DNA from: Mycolicibacter engbaekii
GTDB lineage: Bacteria > Actinomycetota > Actinomycetes > Mycobacteriales > Mycobacteriaceae
Length of the DNA: 64,000 nt
Direction of reading: 5' to 3'
NCBI RefSeq assembly: GCF_002101585.1
Contig: NZ_LQOT01000033.1
Coordinates: 1-64,000 of the forward strand
In this document: positions 37,601 through 46,167 of the stretch, one piece after another
Numbering within the stretch: the stretch's first letter is position 1
Layout of the letters: each line of letters opens with the position of its first letter
The notes under the pieces: generated by a model
The model's input: only the letters and a program-made list of their open reading frames with translations
Database searches by the model: none
Told to the model about the DNA's origin: nothing
Program-made: the position numbers and the translations under genes

Positions 37601-38250
37601 CGATCCCCCCTTGATCGCAACAATCACTGACGATGTCGCCAAGCTGATTGGACGACACGTGACTGCGCCGTGCGACATGCCCCCGAAGATGTCGAATCGT
37701 GCGCCGCGCCGTCCGCCGGCGACTGACAGAATTATTGCAAGCAGCGTCAATTTGGTGGGGCGAATCAAGATAGTCGCAGAAGAAAGTTGACGAACGTCAG
37801 TGCCGTTGAGGTGTGGGGTTCGGGCGCCGCGGGGCCCGTCGGATGGGCTCGCCCCTGCGGCGTCGGCGCCCGGTACCGCGGGCCGGCTCGCAAGCCGCAG
37901 ACCTAAAAATCACCCGTTCCCGCGGTTGAGGACGGCCAAAATTGAGCGCTTCCATCGCAGTTTGCGTGCTGAATTCCTCAGCAACCGAGAGCCGTTCGCT
38001 CACCTGCGTATAGCACCGCCCGCCCGCACCAAGCCATCTTCAGGGCCACACCAGCTCAACGGTTTTCCCTAGGGCGGTCAAGACCGCAGCGCGGACCAGC
38101 CGCGGTGAGGTAAGAAACAAACGGGCGTTCCGCATCCGCGGAAAGGCCCAATCACTACCTAGAGTGTCACGGATCAACCGAAGAAGGTCCGTCAAAGGAT
38201 CAACCGACGTTGAACAGCCCTACAGCTTTTGGTATCGCAGAGCTGCTTGC
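37601..38250. other. 650-bp gene-poor region with transposase debris
   Basis: No intact gene. The first 200 bp are upstream sequence of the secreted hydrolase. An IS481-type remnant lies at 37932-38072. Bases 38171-38181 and 38197-38207 repeat GGATCAACCGA at a 26-bp period. Base composition from about 37,600 to 39,000 is visibly less GC-rich than the flanks. Confidence 0.6.
37932..38072 (+). pseudogene. IS481-type transposase C-terminal remnant
   Basis: Translates to TAKIERFHRSLRAEFLSNRE followed by PFAHLRIA, close to the end of the integrase core in IS481-family transposases (consensus GKIERFHRTLRAEFL...FANL..A). It then jumps to GPHQLNG, resembling the RPHQSLG that normally comes some 20 residues later, so an internal deletion is likely. 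No start codon, catalytic DDE context or terminal inverted repeats are present. Confidence 0.65.
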
Positions 38251-38862
38251 TCAGGTTCTGCGCTGGCGGTTCCTTACCTTGAAACTCCACTCAATGGCAG
38301 CGGCCAGGCTAGGGGAGTAGTACGCACGATCTGTGGTCTTCTTGTAGCGCAGTGAGCCGGGATGCTCGGGGAACAGCAGATATGTGGTGTCTGGGTCCAC
38401 TTTGCGCGGGGCTTCGAATGGCCAGGGGAGTTCGTGGCCATCGCCGTAGTGCGCCCGTAATTCTGCTCTGGCGTCTTGGCCCAAGCCTATGGCGAGGACA
38501 GGTCCGACCAGTTTCAGTTCCTCATGGAGAAATCGCCGACAGTTATTGATCTCCAGGCGCTTGGACTTGCGGTTTCCGGGCGGGTGGCAGTGGACGACAT
38601 TCGTGATGAAGATCTGGTCCTTGCGCTGCCCTGCCTGGTCGAGTGCATCATCGATGTAACGACCGCTGCCGCCAGTGAACGGTACGCCCGTTTCCATGCA
38701 CTGACGGCACAAACTTTGCCCGACGATGACCACGGGGGAATCTACCGAGCCAAACCCCGGTGCTGATTCGGTTTCCTGTGGAATGTTCATTCCCGGACAC
38801 GCCCGGCACGTTCGAATTTCTGCGGCAATGGCATCCATTTGCCGCTGCTTGGTGGCCGTCAT
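38251..38862 (-). CDS. Fe-S uracil-DNA-glycosylase-like protein
   Basis: A 203-residue protein of the uracil-DNA glycosylase superfamily. Four Cys (C19, C22, C92, C108; CxxC plus Cx15C) match the spacing of the iron-sulfur ligands of family 4 enzymes, and NVVHCHPPGNRKS and LLFPEHPGSLR match the family's core and His motifs. Motif A, usually GEAPG, is replaced by VGQSLCRQCMETG, so uracil excision may be lost or altered. ATG 38862 is preferred to GTG 38916, which falls inside a perfect inverted repeat. Composition and codon use are less GC-rich than neighbours, suggesting transfer. Confidence 0.78.
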   Translation of the reverse strand: MTATKQRQMDAIAAEIRTCRACPGMNIPQETESAPGFGSVDSPVVIVGQSLCRQCMETGVPFTGGSGRYIDDALDQAGQRKDQIFITNVVHCHPPGNRKSKRLEINNCRRFLHEELKLVGPVLAIGLGQDARAELRAHYGDGHELPWPFEAPRKVDPDTTYLLFPEHPGSLRYKKTTDRAYYSPSLAAAIEWSFKVRNRQRRT

Positions 38863-38893
38863 ATGGTGTTGCACCTCAGATTCATTTGGTAAT

Positions 38894-38918
38894 CGGTGAC
38901 CAGCACTTCTGGTCACCG
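38894..38918. promoter_or_regulatory. 10-bp perfect inverted repeat upstream of the UDG-like gene
   Basis: CGGTGACCAG and CTGGTCACCG flank the 5-base spacer CACTT. It ends about 30 bp before ATG 38862. It could be a repressor operator or a leader hairpin; no cognate regulator gene is adjacent. Confidence 0.5.
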
Positions 38919-39070
38919 TAGTACCGGTTTGCAGTGTTGTGGATTGGTTTACCGCAAAGGTCTGACAATGCTGCGGCAGCGCCTAACCTGGGGAGCCGTA
39001 CAAAGTGACGTCGGAACTCTAGCGATCGGTAGCTCGCACGCTTGTCGGACCGGCGCGACAGTATGGCGCT

Positions 39071-39340
39071 ATGAAGTTCGGAATTGCATCCGCCACGGCT
39101 GCTGCCGGCGCCACCGCCATCTGGCTGGCCGCGGCTGCGCTCGCTGCTCCGGTCGGTGCCGAGCAGGGCCATTCGCCGCCGGGGTGTGGATTCACGAGCC
39201 AATTGCCGTGGTCACCATGCGCGGCGGTACCGCCGTGGGGCCATCGGTACCCCGGCGGATACGACTGGTCAGGCAAAGAGCCGGGCAAGTGGGGTCCGGG
39301 CGGCTACCACTACTGCGATTACCGCGAGGGGTGCCCGTGA
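39071..39340 (+). CDS. small secreted protein, aromatic and Gly/Pro-rich
   Basis: An 89-residue product with a signal peptide (1-30, ending APVGA). The 59-residue mature form has four Cys and a Trp/Tyr/Gly/Pro-rich sequence (PPWGHRYPGGYDWSGKEPGK). ATG 39071 lies 6 nt after CAGTAT, an imperfect -10. The type is common among mycobacterial exported hypotheticals; function is unknown. A short inverted repeat (GCCCGT/ACGGGC, 39333-39353) spans its stop. Confidence 0.72.
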   Translation: MKFGIASATAAAGATAIWLAAAALAAPVGAEQGHSPPGCGFTSQLPWSPCAAVPPWGHRYPGGYDWSGKEPGKWGPGGYHYCDYREGCP

Positions 39341-39432
39341 CGCCGTGACGGGCCCCCGCCGCACCACAAACCCGCGCGTTTCTCCTCGCTGACCTGCGTT
39401 CCTAGAGTTACCGTAGTGGCTCCAGTCATGAA

Positions 39433-40404
39433 ATGAGTGTTGTGGGATCAGTCAGCCGCCACCCCCGTATCACCGTCGGCATCGCAGCCCTGGCCGCCGG
39501 TGCCCTCGTCATGCCGCCGTCGGTGGCGCCGCCTCCGCCGGCTGTCACGCGCGCAGTCGAGTTGGCGGCCAATCCGCTGGACCCCTACGTAGACCTGGTC
39601 ACCAACACGTTCAACAATCTGGTCACCATCGGCGGGCACTGGCTCGAAGACCCGCTGCCCACGGTGGTGCAGCTCGTCACGAACTGGTTCGGCTATGTGG
39701 AGACGACGTTCGACTTGTTGGGTGCCACGGCGCGGTCGTTCGTCGACGGCCTGATCAACCTGCCCGGACAGCTGGAAGTCCTGTTCGGTGCCATCGAGGC
39801 CGGGAACATCGTGGAGGCGCTCGGGCAGGGCATCATCGTCGTGTTGAGCGCGTTTCCGGTCCTCGGATTGGTGGACCACCTGGTGGCGATTCCTTACGGA
39901 ATCGTGGGCAACGTCGTCAGCGCGGCCATGGCCACGCTGCATGCGGTCCAGGTGCCGGTCGGGCTGGCCGCGCTGAGCTCGGTGCAGGCCGCGTTCGCCG
40001 AGGTGGGAACGATTGCCCGCGACTTCATCGACGACCTGTCCTCCGGAGATATCGCCGGTGCGCTGGTCGGGTTGATCGGTGCGCCGGCCCAACTTCTCGA
40101 CGCGTTCCTCAACAGTGAAACCCCCGGCCTGGCAGGACTTCTCGCGCCCTTCGAAGATGTGAACCAATCCGGGTTCGTCGACGCCCTGGTGAACTATCTG
40201 CCGCGTGCCGTCGCCGAATCGATCGGCGCCCCCTACTCACCGCTCGCCGAACCGCTCGTGCCGGACGTCGCAGACATCGCAGGCATCGCGCTCGCCGAAC
40301 CCCTCGTGCCGGACGTCGTAGACATCGCGCTCGCCGAACCGCTGCTGCCGGACGTCGCAGACGCCGTGCTCGCCGATCCGGGCGACCTGCTGCCCGAGTT
40401 CTGA
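39433..40404 (+). CDS. exported hydrophobic protein, GjpA-like
   Basis: A 323-residue product with a signal or anchor segment at 10-35 followed by Ala/Leu/Val-rich amphipathic helices (NPLDPYVDLVTNTFNNLVTI). It resembles the mycobacterial/Gordonia proteins annotated as GjpA-type outer-membrane porins; I hold that assignment weakly. Residues 270-323 repeat LAEPLVPDVxDIA three to four times. ATG 39433 is chosen; TAGAGT at 39403 is a possible -10. No enzyme motif is seen. Confidence 0.7.
   Translation: MSVVGSVSRHPRITVGIAALAAGALVMPPSVAPPPPAVTRAVELAANPLDPYVDLVTNTFNNLVTIGGHWLEDPLPTVVQLVTNWFGYVETTFDLLGATARSFVDGLINLPGQLEVLFGAIEAGNIVEALGQGIIVVLSAFPVLGLVDHLVAIPYGIVGNVVSAAMATLHAVQVPVGLAALSSVQAAFAEVGTIARDFIDDLSSGDIAGALVGLIGAPAQLLDAFLNSETPGLAGLLAPFEDVNQSGFVDALVNYLPRAVAESIGAPYSPLAEPLVPDVADIAGIALAEPLVPDVVDIALAEPLLPDVADAVLADPGDLLPEF
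40242..40395 (+). repeat. in-frame tandem repeat encoding LAEPLVPDV units
   Basis: Copies start at 40242, 40290, 40329 and 40368 (periods 48, 39, 39 bp), the last one degenerate. The 39-bp unit encodes ALAEPLVPDVVDI. Unit number may vary between strains. Confidence 0.8.
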
Positions 40405-40409
40405 ACCTT

Positions 40410-40428
40410 CCGGCGCCGATGACGCCGG
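40410..40428 (+). terminator. hairpin after the GjpA-like gene
   Basis: CCGGCG and CGCCGG pair around a 7-base loop, 6 nt past the stop. No U-tract. Confidence 0.35.
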
Positions 40429-40596
40429 CGGGCCCCTGCTCCGGTAAATCCAAGCCAAGTTAACCCGAAGAACGTATTGCGCTTGTTCTGTGATCGTGTC
40501 GTGTTACGGGTGTGATTTTTGTTGCCCATTGTTACGGACGTTGCATGAGCGTTCTGAGAGCGAGTCGGTGTCGTAACCGAATGAGGAGTTTGGTTC

Positions 40597-42780
40597 GTGG
40601 GTCAAGGGGCAGTTGAGCGGTCTCGGCGCCACCTGGGGTGGACCGCCCCGGCGAGGACCATAAAACGCCGACTGCGCTGGACGGCCGTGATCGCCGTTCT
40701 CTCAGTGCTTTCCGGCGGAGCGGGGATCGCCTCGGGCGTGCCGGCGGTGCCGTTCGCGTCGAGCGCCCAAGTGCAGAACGTGATGGCCGTGACCACCACC
40801 TCCACCCCCGTGACGGCCGGACTGGTGGCCAACCCGGCCAACCCCGCCGCCCAGTTCACGATCGTCACCCCGCCCGCGCACGGCACCGTGACCGTCAGCG
40901 ACGCCACCTTCACCTACACCCCGGCCACCGGCTATGTCGGCACCGACGCCTTCAGCTACACCACGGCCGATGACGCCTCGTTCTCGAACCCGGCTACCGT
41001 GGGCATCCAGGTGGTGTCCGAGTCGTCGGCGCCGCCGTCGCTGGCCACCGCCTGCACCGACCTGGGCCCGGCGTTCAATCCGGTGTGTACGGCGATCGGC
41101 GATGTCACCGATCCGCTGGTACAGGCTTGCAGCACAGTCGGTTCGGTGGCGGCCTGTAGCTGGTTCGGCGGCAACAAGCACGGGTTGATCAGCGCCTGCT
41201 TCGACGTCGCCACCGGACAGCTCGCCGTGACATGCAAGACCCTCGACGCCGCAGCGCAACTGGTGGCCAGCCAATGCCGGGTGATCAACGGCCCGATCAA
41301 CTACTGCGCCCTGCGCGGCGGCAGTCCCATCGGCGACGCCAGCGTGCAGAAGTACCTTGCCGGGCCGGTGCACCGGGCGCTGGTTCAGCAGTACCGGCTG
41401 ACCCTGGACCTACCTCTGCGGGACGCCCAGCTGCCGTCCACCCACAACTCGTACAACTACACCAACGCCAATATCCCGCCGACTCTTTCGGGCATGGATC
41501 CCGACCAGCTGTATTCGGTGGTCAACCAGCTCGACATGGACATCCGGGCGCTGGAGATCGACGTGCACTGGTTCACCAGCCTGGGCGCGCCCGGCGGGTA
41601 CGCGCCCATCTTGTGTCACGGCTTCGACAATCACCTGGGCTGCACGTTCGAACGCACCGCGGCCTCCGGCTTCCAGGAGATCCGCCGCTGGCTCGACGCC
41701 CATCCCGACCAGGTGATCGTCCTCTACATCGAGAACCGCCTCGACGACCCGGTCGACGACGTCACCAAGTCGCTGCCCGCCGGTGCCGCGGTCATCGAGA
41801 GCACGCTGGGCAGCACCTCGGCCCGCGACCTGTTGTTCCGGCCCAGCCAGGTCCAGGCTGGCGCCACCTGCGCCACCACCGGGGTACCGCTGGACGTGAG
41901 CCTGGCCGATATCCAGGCCTCCGGAAAGCAGGTCCTGCTCTACACCAGCGGATGCGGCCGCGACCCGGGCTGGGATGCGCTGGGCTTCAATGACAGCAAC
42001 GTCGTGGAAAAGGGCCAGCCGGTCACCGTGCAGTACCCGGACTGCTACTTCTCCCGGGCGCAGTTCGACACCAACTGGACCCGCTTCTTCGACTCCAACA
42101 CCCTGGTCGACGTACTCGCCGGCGGCGGCGCCTACCAGCCGATGTCGGGGGAGGCCATTCACGAGATGATGCGCTGCGGCACCAATGCGCCCGGGCTGAA
42201 CTTCGTGGACCCGCAGAGCGATCAGCTGGGTGGGTTTGTATGGAGTTGGTCCTACGGCCAACCGCTGTCCAGCCCCACTCAGCAATGCGCGGTGCACAAC
42301 GGTTCCGGTCGCTTCCAGGCAGAGTCCTGCGGCCAGAACATGCCGTACGCCTGCCAGGGTCCCGACGGCTGGCACGTCAGCTCCGGATCCGGCCAGTTCG
42401 GCGGCGGCACCGTTGGCTGCATCGGTCACGGCTCATTCGCCGTGCCGCGCAACGGCTATCAGAACGAACAGCTCAAGGCGGCCAAGGCCCAGGCCGGTGT
42501 CGAGCGGGTCTGGTTGGCCTACACCGCCGGCAACGACGGCAACTGGAGCGCGGGCACGGCCGCCCCGGCCGCACCGGCGTCCACGCCGGCACCGACATCG
42601 CCGCTGACCCCGACATTGCCGCTGACCCCGATGACACCGACGGAACCGCTGACCCCGATGTCGCCGGCGTCGCCGCTGACACCGTCGGCTCCGCTGGTGC
42701 CCGCGGCCCCGGTCCCGCCGGCTCTGCCACCGATGCTGATGACCCAGCCCGGTGCGCCGCTGACGGGACGGGTGTCATGA
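40597..42780 (+). CDS. exported PI-PLC-X-domain protein with Ig/cadherin-like module and LTP-rich tail
   Basis: A 727-residue exported protein. Residues 25-55 are a signal/anchor helix. Residues 65-140 are a bacterial Ig/cadherin-like module (TPPAHGTVTVSDATFTYTPA, then GYVGTDAFSYTTADDASFS). Residues 265-560 resemble a PI-specific phospholipase C: H283 in LPSTHNSYN, E320/D322 in LEIDVHWF and H341 in ILCHGFDNHLGC are candidate catalytic residues. The last 60 residues repeat LTP (PLTPTLPLTPMTPTEPLTP), a wall-spanning type linker. GTG 40597 follows ATGAGGAG. It likely acts on phosphoinositide-type or other phosphodiester lipids outside the cell. Confidence 0.8.
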   Translation: MGQGAVERSRRHLGWTAPARTIKRRLRWTAVIAVLSVLSGGAGIASGVPAVPFASSAQVQNVMAVTTTSTPVTAGLVANPANPAAQFTIVTPPAHGTVTVSDATFTYTPATGYVGTDAFSYTTADDASFSNPATVGIQVVSESSAPPSLATACTDLGPAFNPVCTAIGDVTDPLVQACSTVGSVAACSWFGGNKHGLISACFDVATGQLAVTCKTLDAAAQLVASQCRVINGPINYCALRGGSPIGDASVQKYLAGPVHRALVQQYRLTLDLPLRDAQLPSTHNSYNYTNANIPPTLSGMDPDQLYSVVNQLDMDIRALEIDVHWFTSLGAPGGYAPILCHGFDNHLGCTFERTAASGFQEIRRWLDAHPDQVIVLYIENRLDDPVDDVTKSLPAGAAVIESTLGSTSARDLLFRPSQVQAGATCATTGVPLDVSLADIQASGKQVLLYTSGCGRDPGWDALGFNDSNVVEKGQPVTVQYPDCYFSRAQFDTNWTRFFDSNTLVDVLAGGGAYQPMSGEAIHEMMRCGTNAPGLNFVDPQSDQLGGFVWSWSYGQPLSSPTQQCAVHNGSGRFQAESCGQNMPYACQGPDGWHVSSGSGQFGGGTVGCIGHGSFAVPRNGYQNEQLKAAKAQAGVERVWLAYTAGNDGNWSAGTAAPAAPASTPAPTSPLTPTLPLTPMTPTEPLTPMSPASPLTPSAPLVPAAPVPPALPPMLMTQPGAPLTGRVS

Positions 42781-42809
42781 TCACTGCCGGGCGGGCTTAC
42801 CCGCGCCTC

Positions 42810-43436
42810 TCACAGGCCGACGAGGTCGAGCAGGCTGTCGCCCAGCAGCGCAGGGACCCCGAGGAAGACCATCGCCGGTAGCATGACGAACAGGTCGTCC
42901 ACGCCTGCGAAGGTGTGATACAGGCTGTCGGCGATGTCGCCCGCGAAGAAGCTCTGCACGCCTGCGCTGAGCTCGTAGGCGCCGGCTTGGAACAACTCCG
43001 TCAGGCTGGGAACAAGCGTGGACCAGTCCGTGAGTGGCGGGTTGATGGCGAATTCGCCGGCGAAGGATAGGTAGCCCCCGAAGTTCTGGCCCAGCACACC
43101 GCCCACCGCGGCCAGCAGGATGTTCTCTGGGACAGCGGGAAAGATATTGGCACCGGCCGAGGCGAAGTTTCCGACGGCTCCCAAAAGGTCGAGTTCGAAG
43201 AGGTCCGATAGTCCCTCCTGCACAAGGTTTCCGGCAAGGGACAGGTTGATTCCCAAGGCCGGCAACAGATCTGAGGCCGTCCCTGCGGGATAGGGGAGGA
43301 TGGTGAAATCGGCTGTGCCTGCTGTTAGCTGGACCGCGGCTTGGCTTAGCTGAGGGGATGCGGGACCGACGGCGAGAAGGCTGGCGCCGGCCGCGACAAT
43401 GGCTGCTGCTGCGTGCGTGCGACGGACGTGGTTCAT
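42810..43436 (-). CDS. exported hydrophobic protein, second GjpA-like
   Basis: A 208-residue product with a signal peptide (1-33) and Ala/Leu/Gly-rich amphipathic sequence including LPALGINLSLAGNLVQEGLS. General character matches the gene at 39433, without its C-terminal repeats. ATG 43436 is preceded by GGGAGGG. It converges on the PI-PLC gene with a 29-bp gap. Function is unknown. Confidence 0.7.
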   Translation of the reverse strand: MNHVRRTHAAAAIVAAGASLLAVGPASPQLSQAAVQLTAGTADFTILPYPAGTASDLLPALGINLSLAGNLVQEGLSDLFELDLLGAVGNFASAGANIFPAVPENILLAAVGGVLGQNFGGYLSFAGEFAINPPLTDWSTLVPSLTELFQAGAYELSAGVQSFFAGDIADSLYHTFAGVDDLFVMLPAMVFLGVPALLGDSLLDLVGL

Positions 43437-43740
43437 GGGTGCCCTCCCAGCGAAGTTAACGGACAGTTTTCCTGCTTTCACGAACGTAGCGTTAGCAATT
43501 ACTGAGCGCAACCTGAAGTTTCAGTGGCCTTAGCTGAGGATTCTATTGGGTGGCTCCGCCCGTGGGCCTGCGGAAAGTCACGTCCGGAATCCGCTCGCAG
43601 CACCCCGGGTCACTCCTGCACTCCCGGGTGGAATGGGCGCTGTCGGCACGGCCGTGCGAAATCCGCGCCACGATGTGCCGAGCTACCAACACCGGCCGGG
43701 GGACGCCGCGGTCTGGGTCGCGGCGCAACCGCTTGTGCCG
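43437..43740. other. 304-bp intergenic region
   Basis: Holds the upstream region of the hydrophobic-protein gene (possible -10 TACGTT on the minus strand near 43480) and the hairpin at 43601-43630. Short plus-strand frames here have no protein-like features. Confidence 0.5.
43601..43630 (-). terminator. hairpin downstream of the cutinase gene
   Basis: CACCCCGGG pairs with CCCGGGTG with one bulged C around a loop of about a dozen bases. It lies 111 bp past the cutinase stop. Confidence 0.35.
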
Positions 43741-44451
43741 CTACAGCTTCCCGGCGACGAAGTCAGCCGCCTGGTTGACCATGCCTGACGAGATGTAGGC
43801 GCTGGCCAGGTGCTGCGGCCAGTTCTCCTGCCACGTGTTGGGGTCGGCGGGGTTGCAGACCGGGTCGGCGCCGTGGCACTGCTCGATGGTCCGGTCGTTG
43901 TACACCGGGTTGAAGTTCGTGATGGGGCCGACCCATTGGCTGCCATTGCCGAACAACGCAACCGCGGCGATGTGCTGGTCGGCGCCCGGCGGCAGGGGAT
44001 TGTTGAAGCCAAACGCTGAGAACGGGACCGCAAGCACCACGTCGGTGACCGCCGCGCCCAGCGAGTATCCGCCCGGCACGATGCGGGTGTTGGGGCAGCC
44101 GTTGATCGTGTTCTGAATGTGGGCGCTCATGTCATTGGCGCCCACGTCGATCTGATTGTCGGCGGGGTATTTCACCGCGTACAGACTGATGTTCTTCGAC
44201 GACTTGGCGCGCAACGCGCTGACGAAGGCGTTGCCCACCGCACCGGCCCCGGGGGACTCCAGGCGCCCGCGGGCGAACACCACCTCGACGTCGGGGCAGG
44301 CCGCGGCGGCCGGGGCAACTGCTCCGGGCGTCCCGGCGGGAATCACGACGGGCGCGGTCAGCAAGGCAGCCGCCAGCACCGTGCCGGAGCCGGCGAGTCG
44401 CAATCGGCGGGCCAGGGTTTCGCTCACGAAATGGATAGTAATGCGTTGCAT
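43741..44451 (-). CDS. secreted cutinase family esterase
   Basis: A 236-residue exported hydrolase of the Culp type. The signal segment is at 8-50 and the mature part starts near ACPDVEVVFARG. The nucleophile S130 is in GGYSLGAAV (Leu instead of the usual Gln), the acid is in HGADPVC, and the His is in NWPQHLASAY. C52 and C119 fit the conserved disulfide. ATG 44451 has only a weak ribosome site; a GTG at residue 9 is a possible alternative. Likely substrates are short to medium acyl esters or envelope lipids. Confidence 0.88.
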   Translation of the reverse strand: MQRITIHFVSETLARRLRLAGSGTVLAAALLTAPVVIPAGTPGAVAPAAAACPDVEVVFARGRLESPGAGAVGNAFVSALRAKSSKNISLYAVKYPADNQIDVGANDMSAHIQNTINGCPNTRIVPGGYSLGAAVTDVVLAVPFSAFGFNNPLPPGADQHIAAVALFGNGSQWVGPITNFNPVYNDRTIEQCHGADPVCNPADPNTWQENWPQHLASAYISSGMVNQAADFVAGKL

Positions 44452-44544
44452 CGTCTCGTCGCCACCGGAGCAGCGGGGCACCGTCGGCCGTCGGGCACCG
44501 ATCGGCTCAGCTGGCCCCGCGCTGTAATGGATGAGATCCGGCCG

Positions 44545-46134
44545 CTATTCGGCGTCGGCGGGTCCCAGCAGGCGTACCTCCTCCAAGTCCATCTCCGCCT
44601 GGACCTCGCGTAAGACGATGTCGTCGATCTGATTTCGGTCGCGCAGTTCGGTGACCACGCGGCGCTGGTGCTCGAGTACGCCCAACTGCAGCTGCCGCAT
44701 GACGTCGTCGCGTTCGGCGACGGCGTTCGCCTGCTCGGGCGCCGTCGCCAGCGCAGCCCGATCCTGGTATTCCTGGCGCAGTCCACTCACCAGGTCCGCG
44801 TCGGCCTGAAGGTCTTCGGCCACCCGCGGCAACGCCTCCAACGCCGCTTCGGCGGCACGGGTGCGGGCCAGCTGCAACTCCTCGGCGTGGGCGGTGTCGG
44901 CGGGCATGCGGGCCCAGCGGACGACGGCGGGCAACGTACTGCCCTGCAACAGCACCGTCACCAGGATCACAAACGACACCACATAGATGATCAGGTGGCG
45001 ATCGGGGAACGGTGTGCCGGCATGGGTGGTCATCGGGACGGCCAGCGCCGCGGCCAGCGAGACCGCACCGCGGAACCCGGCCCAGCTCGACACCATGCGC
45101 TGACGCCAGTTGACGCGACGGGCGCGCTGTACGGCCCGGCGGTCCACCATGCGGATGAGCATGGTGGTGATCTCCGTCCACGCGATCCGGGTGACGATGA
45201 CGACAGCGGTGACGGCCAGTCCCAGGACGGTGGCGTGCCGAAGCCCGGCGCCGACGTGGTGAATGCCATGGACCGCACCGGGAATCTGCACCCCGACGAA
45301 CACCCACAGCGAGCCGTTGATCAGAAACGTCGCCATGTCCCAGAACGCAAAGGCCTGCAGTCGCGAGCGCGCCCCGACCACCCGCGGCCCCACATAGGTG
45401 AGTACCAGTGCTGAGACCAGCACCGCCACCACGCCGCTGCAATCAAAGGTCTGGGCCAGCAGGAACGCCGCGAACGGTGTCAGCACGCTTAAGGCGCCTT
45501 CCTCCAGGGGCGCGTCGATACGGCGGCGCAGCAGCGTCACCGCCCCGGCCACCAGCAGACCGGCCGCGATACCGCCGAGGTAGGAGCCCACGAAACGTTC
45601 CACCAGATGGAGCGGCCCGATCGCCGGGCTGCCGGTCGCGACGGCGACGGTCACCGCGAACAACACCAGGGCCGTCCCGTCGTTGATGATGCTCTCGGCA
45701 CGCAGCACGGTCAGGGGCCGGCGCGGCAGCTTCTTGGCCAGTCCGGCCACCGCGGCGGCGTCGGTGGGCGAGAGCACCGCGCCCAGGACGGAGGCCGCAT
45801 GCGGCTCCATCCCCAGCGCGCGGGCGGTCCACGACACCGCCACCGCGGTGGCTATCACCAGGCCCACGCTGACCAGCACGATCATGCGCAGGTTCGCGCG
45901 GATCTCGCGAAAGCTGGTGTTCATGCTCTCCCAGTACAGGATCGCCGGCAGGAACAGCAGCAACACGATCTCCCCGTCAAGCTGCGCATCGCCGAAGCGG
46001 GGGATGAGACCCAGCGCGCCGCCGAGCAGGATCAGCAGTACCGGGGGACCGACCCGATACCGTTTGCCCAGGACGGTGCCCAGGACCACGGTGGCGACGA
46101 GGGTGACAACGACGACGAGGCCAAACACCTTCAC
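44545..46134 (-). CDS. CPA1-type Na+/H+ antiporter
   Basis: A 529-residue membrane protein with about twelve helices and a cytoplasmic helical tail (residues 420-529). The ion site carries LSPTDAAAVAGLAKKL and ESIINDGTALVLF, the Asn-Asp pair of electroneutral CPA1 exchangers. A later conserved helix is WAGFRGAVSLAAALAVP. It corresponds to Rv2287 (YjcE) in family and synteny. The role is pH and sodium homeostasis. Confidence 0.9.
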   Translation of the reverse strand: MKVFGLVVVVTLVATVVLGTVLGKRYRVGPPVLLILLGGALGLIPRFGDAQLDGEIVLLLFLPAILYWESMNTSFREIRANLRMIVLVSVGLVIATAVAVSWTARALGMEPHAASVLGAVLSPTDAAAVAGLAKKLPRRPLTVLRAESIINDGTALVLFAVTVAVATGSPAIGPLHLVERFVGSYLGGIAAGLLVAGAVTLLRRRIDAPLEEGALSVLTPFAAFLLAQTFDCSGVVAVLVSALVLTYVGPRVVGARSRLQAFAFWDMATFLINGSLWVFVGVQIPGAVHGIHHVGAGLRHATVLGLAVTAVVIVTRIAWTEITTMLIRMVDRRAVQRARRVNWRQRMVSSWAGFRGAVSLAAALAVPMTTHAGTPFPDRHLIIYVVSFVILVTVLLQGSTLPAVVRWARMPADTAHAEELQLARTRAAEAALEALPRVAEDLQADADLVSGLRQEYQDRAALATAPEQANAVAERDDVMRQLQLGVLEHQRRVVTELRDRNQIDDIVLREVQAEMDLEEVRLLGPADAE

Positions 46135-46167
46135 ATCCTCGCTTGGATGCCCGTTATCCGCAGCGGC

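Noticed and set aside
36783..39070. Search for a duplicate of the CAU tRNA 3' end as an attachment site
   Set aside because: No second copy of the T-arm/acceptor sequence was seen, so no att site is claimed.
40248..40375. Regular repeats in the GjpA-like gene as a possible CRISPR
   Set aside because: The repeats are contiguous, in frame and encode a peptide repeat; there are no spacers.
43524..43798. Overlapping short plus-strand frames between the cutinase and the hydrophobic-protein gene
   Set aside because: No ribosome site, no protein-like composition, and a terminator-like hairpin lies within them.
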